From positions 6,618,157-6,682,156 of the forward strand of contig OU015566.1 in NCBI GenBank assembly GCA_907165135.1: 64,000 bases of DNA. The letters run 5' to 3'. The stretch is from Oikopleura dioica (Eukaryota; Chordata; Appendicularia; Copelata; Oikopleuridae). The notes beneath the pieces were generated by a model. It was not told the origin of the DNA. It was given only the letters and a program-made list of their open reading frames with translations, and made no database searches. Numbering within the stretch: position 1 is the first letter of the stretch; each line of letters begins with the position of its first letter. The position numbers and the translations under genes were made by a program. Below are positions 62,790-64,000 of the stretch, piece by piece.

Positions 62790-64000
62790 TTTAAAAAGTT
62801 CCCCAACTGGAAGAACGGACAAGTGCTACAACTACGCTCCAGACTACAATCTGGACCGCTTCGAAGAAGCTCAGGGTTACATCGCCAGCAATCATTTCAA
62901 CGCGAAAGTTTCGTCAACCAGCCTGAGAGGGACATTTTATTTGATGAGTGTTCGAATGGGAGACTACTATATTAAACTCTCACAAACCATTGCATTGAAT
63001 CGGATCAGAAAAAACGAAGAGCTTGAGAAAGGTTGGAGAAAGAATGAAATTGCATTGCCTGCTGAATTTAGAGGCTTGGACCCTGTCCATGTCATTCCTT
63101 TGTCAAGAGTTGAAAATATTTTTAAAAAGTTTTTAACCCATACTTTTTCACCTCAAAACAGACAGACGCGGAAAGACTGCTTTTGATTCTAGTGACAAGG
63201 AGCATTGTACTTTCAAATACACTGTACTCATTGTTGTTGGAAGCGGAAGGAAAGTTCATCGTTGTCGGCAGCGAATGGATTGGTTCTCTGGTTAAATACG
63301 AAGAAGAATCGCTCTGTTATTCGAAATTATTTGCTTCAGATGATCGAAATTATACGGATCGGGGTGGATTCATCAACGACGAATGCGAGTACTTTGGAAT
63401 TGGAGTCATGAACGACGAGAGGATTCTCATTCAGAACTACGTTTTTGATGCTTCATTTGAGATAGAATTTCATTTCGGGAAGGATTATAAATATTTTCCT
63501 AACTTCATAATCGTAGAGCATCGTAAAGGAAGCAGTTCATTAAATCCACTGAAGATAATATCGAAATCGAGTTTGTTCAGCAAAAGCCTAAAAGGCAAAT
63601 GTATGTGACAAGCAATCCCTTTTTCGCATTTCACGACGATGTCTTTCCCAGCTTTGCCAAAAATGCCGCATCGCAGCCTCGATTTCCGGGGACGTATCAT
63701 CAAAGAACAATTGTTCCGGATGAGCTTTTTTCTTCGCTTGCAGAGTTTGATCATATTTCAACTATCGAGATCAATTCAACTCGAAAGGAATTGTGTGAGT
63801 TGGAAATCGACGCAAATTATCGAGTTTTGCCAAAAGTAACCGACATTTTTGGTTGGATGTTTTTTGACGGAACGACTTTGATGAGACTCAAAATTGGGGA
63901 GAATGGCTCTCTTTGGTTGGAATCAGATTATTTCGATCAGCGCATTTACTTGCAATCTCATGTGTCAGAGCTGACGTATTTGACATTTTATTTCAATTCA
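62790..64000 (+). CDS. Unknown, probably extracellular protein running off the right edge
   Basis: Exons with good coding character: about 62795-62990 (CYNYAPDYNLDRFEEAQGYI, NHFNAKVSSTSLRGTFYLM); about 63175-63530 (KFIVVGSEWIGSLVKYEEES, RGGFINDECEYFGIGVMNDE, VFDASFEIEFHFGKDYKYF); and, after a 32-nt intron, 63563-64000 (IEIEFVQQKPKRQMYVTSNP, FHDDVFPSFAKNAASQPRFP, WMFFDGTTLMRLKIGENGSL, SELTYLTFYFNS). The last frame is open to the edge. Exon 62640-62720 (FHFGSSIGTHQIEIRLKQKD) may also belong here, which would make this the continuation of the membrane protein upstream with the piggyBac MITE in an intron. Joins near 63170-63250 are unresolved. Family unknown. Confidence 0.5.

Overview
The window reads as nuclear DNA of a larvacean tunicate, most likely Oikopleura dioica or a close relative. 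The evidence is animal-type multi-exon genes packed head to tail, many introns of only about 32-50 nt, several introns that appear to lack a GT donor, TTAGGG-type repeats and metazoan protein families. No database search was run; family names rest on recognised motifs and exon-by-exon translation.

Layout. 1-10 kb (minus strand): start of a cathepsin D-like protease, a RASGEF1-type Ras exchange factor spread over long introns, and a BTB-BACK-Kelch protein. 10-13.5 kb (plus): a tandem family of secreted proteins (Cys-rich module plus lectin-like beta-sandwich), one copy clearly a pseudogene. 13.8-18 kb (minus): a Golgi galactose 3-O-sulfotransferase with two possible N-terminal exon sets. 19-22 kb: two tiny genes and a four-TM protein whose coding region is interrupted by a foldback transposon that coincides with an intron. 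22.8-31.3 kb (minus): a y+LAT amino-acid transporter, a cullin-5-like protein and the LSD1 histone demethylase. 31.5-35 kb (plus): a small secreted peptide precursor and the H3K9 methyltransferase EHMT/G9a. 35.5-53.8 kb (minus): a LysM membrane protein, Ral GTPase, a calcyphosin-like EF-hand protein, cullin-3, a MOB3 adaptor, a PHF13/23-like PHD protein and an unknown protein. 56-64 kb (plus): an unknown intracellular protein, a secreted Trp/Tyr-rich protein, a secreted Cys-rich Kelch protein and one or two membrane or secreted genes running off the edge.

Functional links include ubiquitin ligases (CUL3, a CUL5-like cullin and a BTB-Kelch protein of the type that serves CUL3), chromatin regulators (LSD1 beside EHMT, plus a PHD reader) and small GTPase signalling (RASGEF1, Ral).

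The most striking non-gene signal is a set of inverted-repeat elements in several families that sit almost entirely inside introns. In three cases the splice donor lies at or in the element's terminal repeat. In another a 44-nt intron has been expanded to 1,266 nt by an element flanked by a perfect 5-bp duplication. This looks like intron creation and expansion by short transposons. Exon boundaries below are manual and may be off by a few bases.
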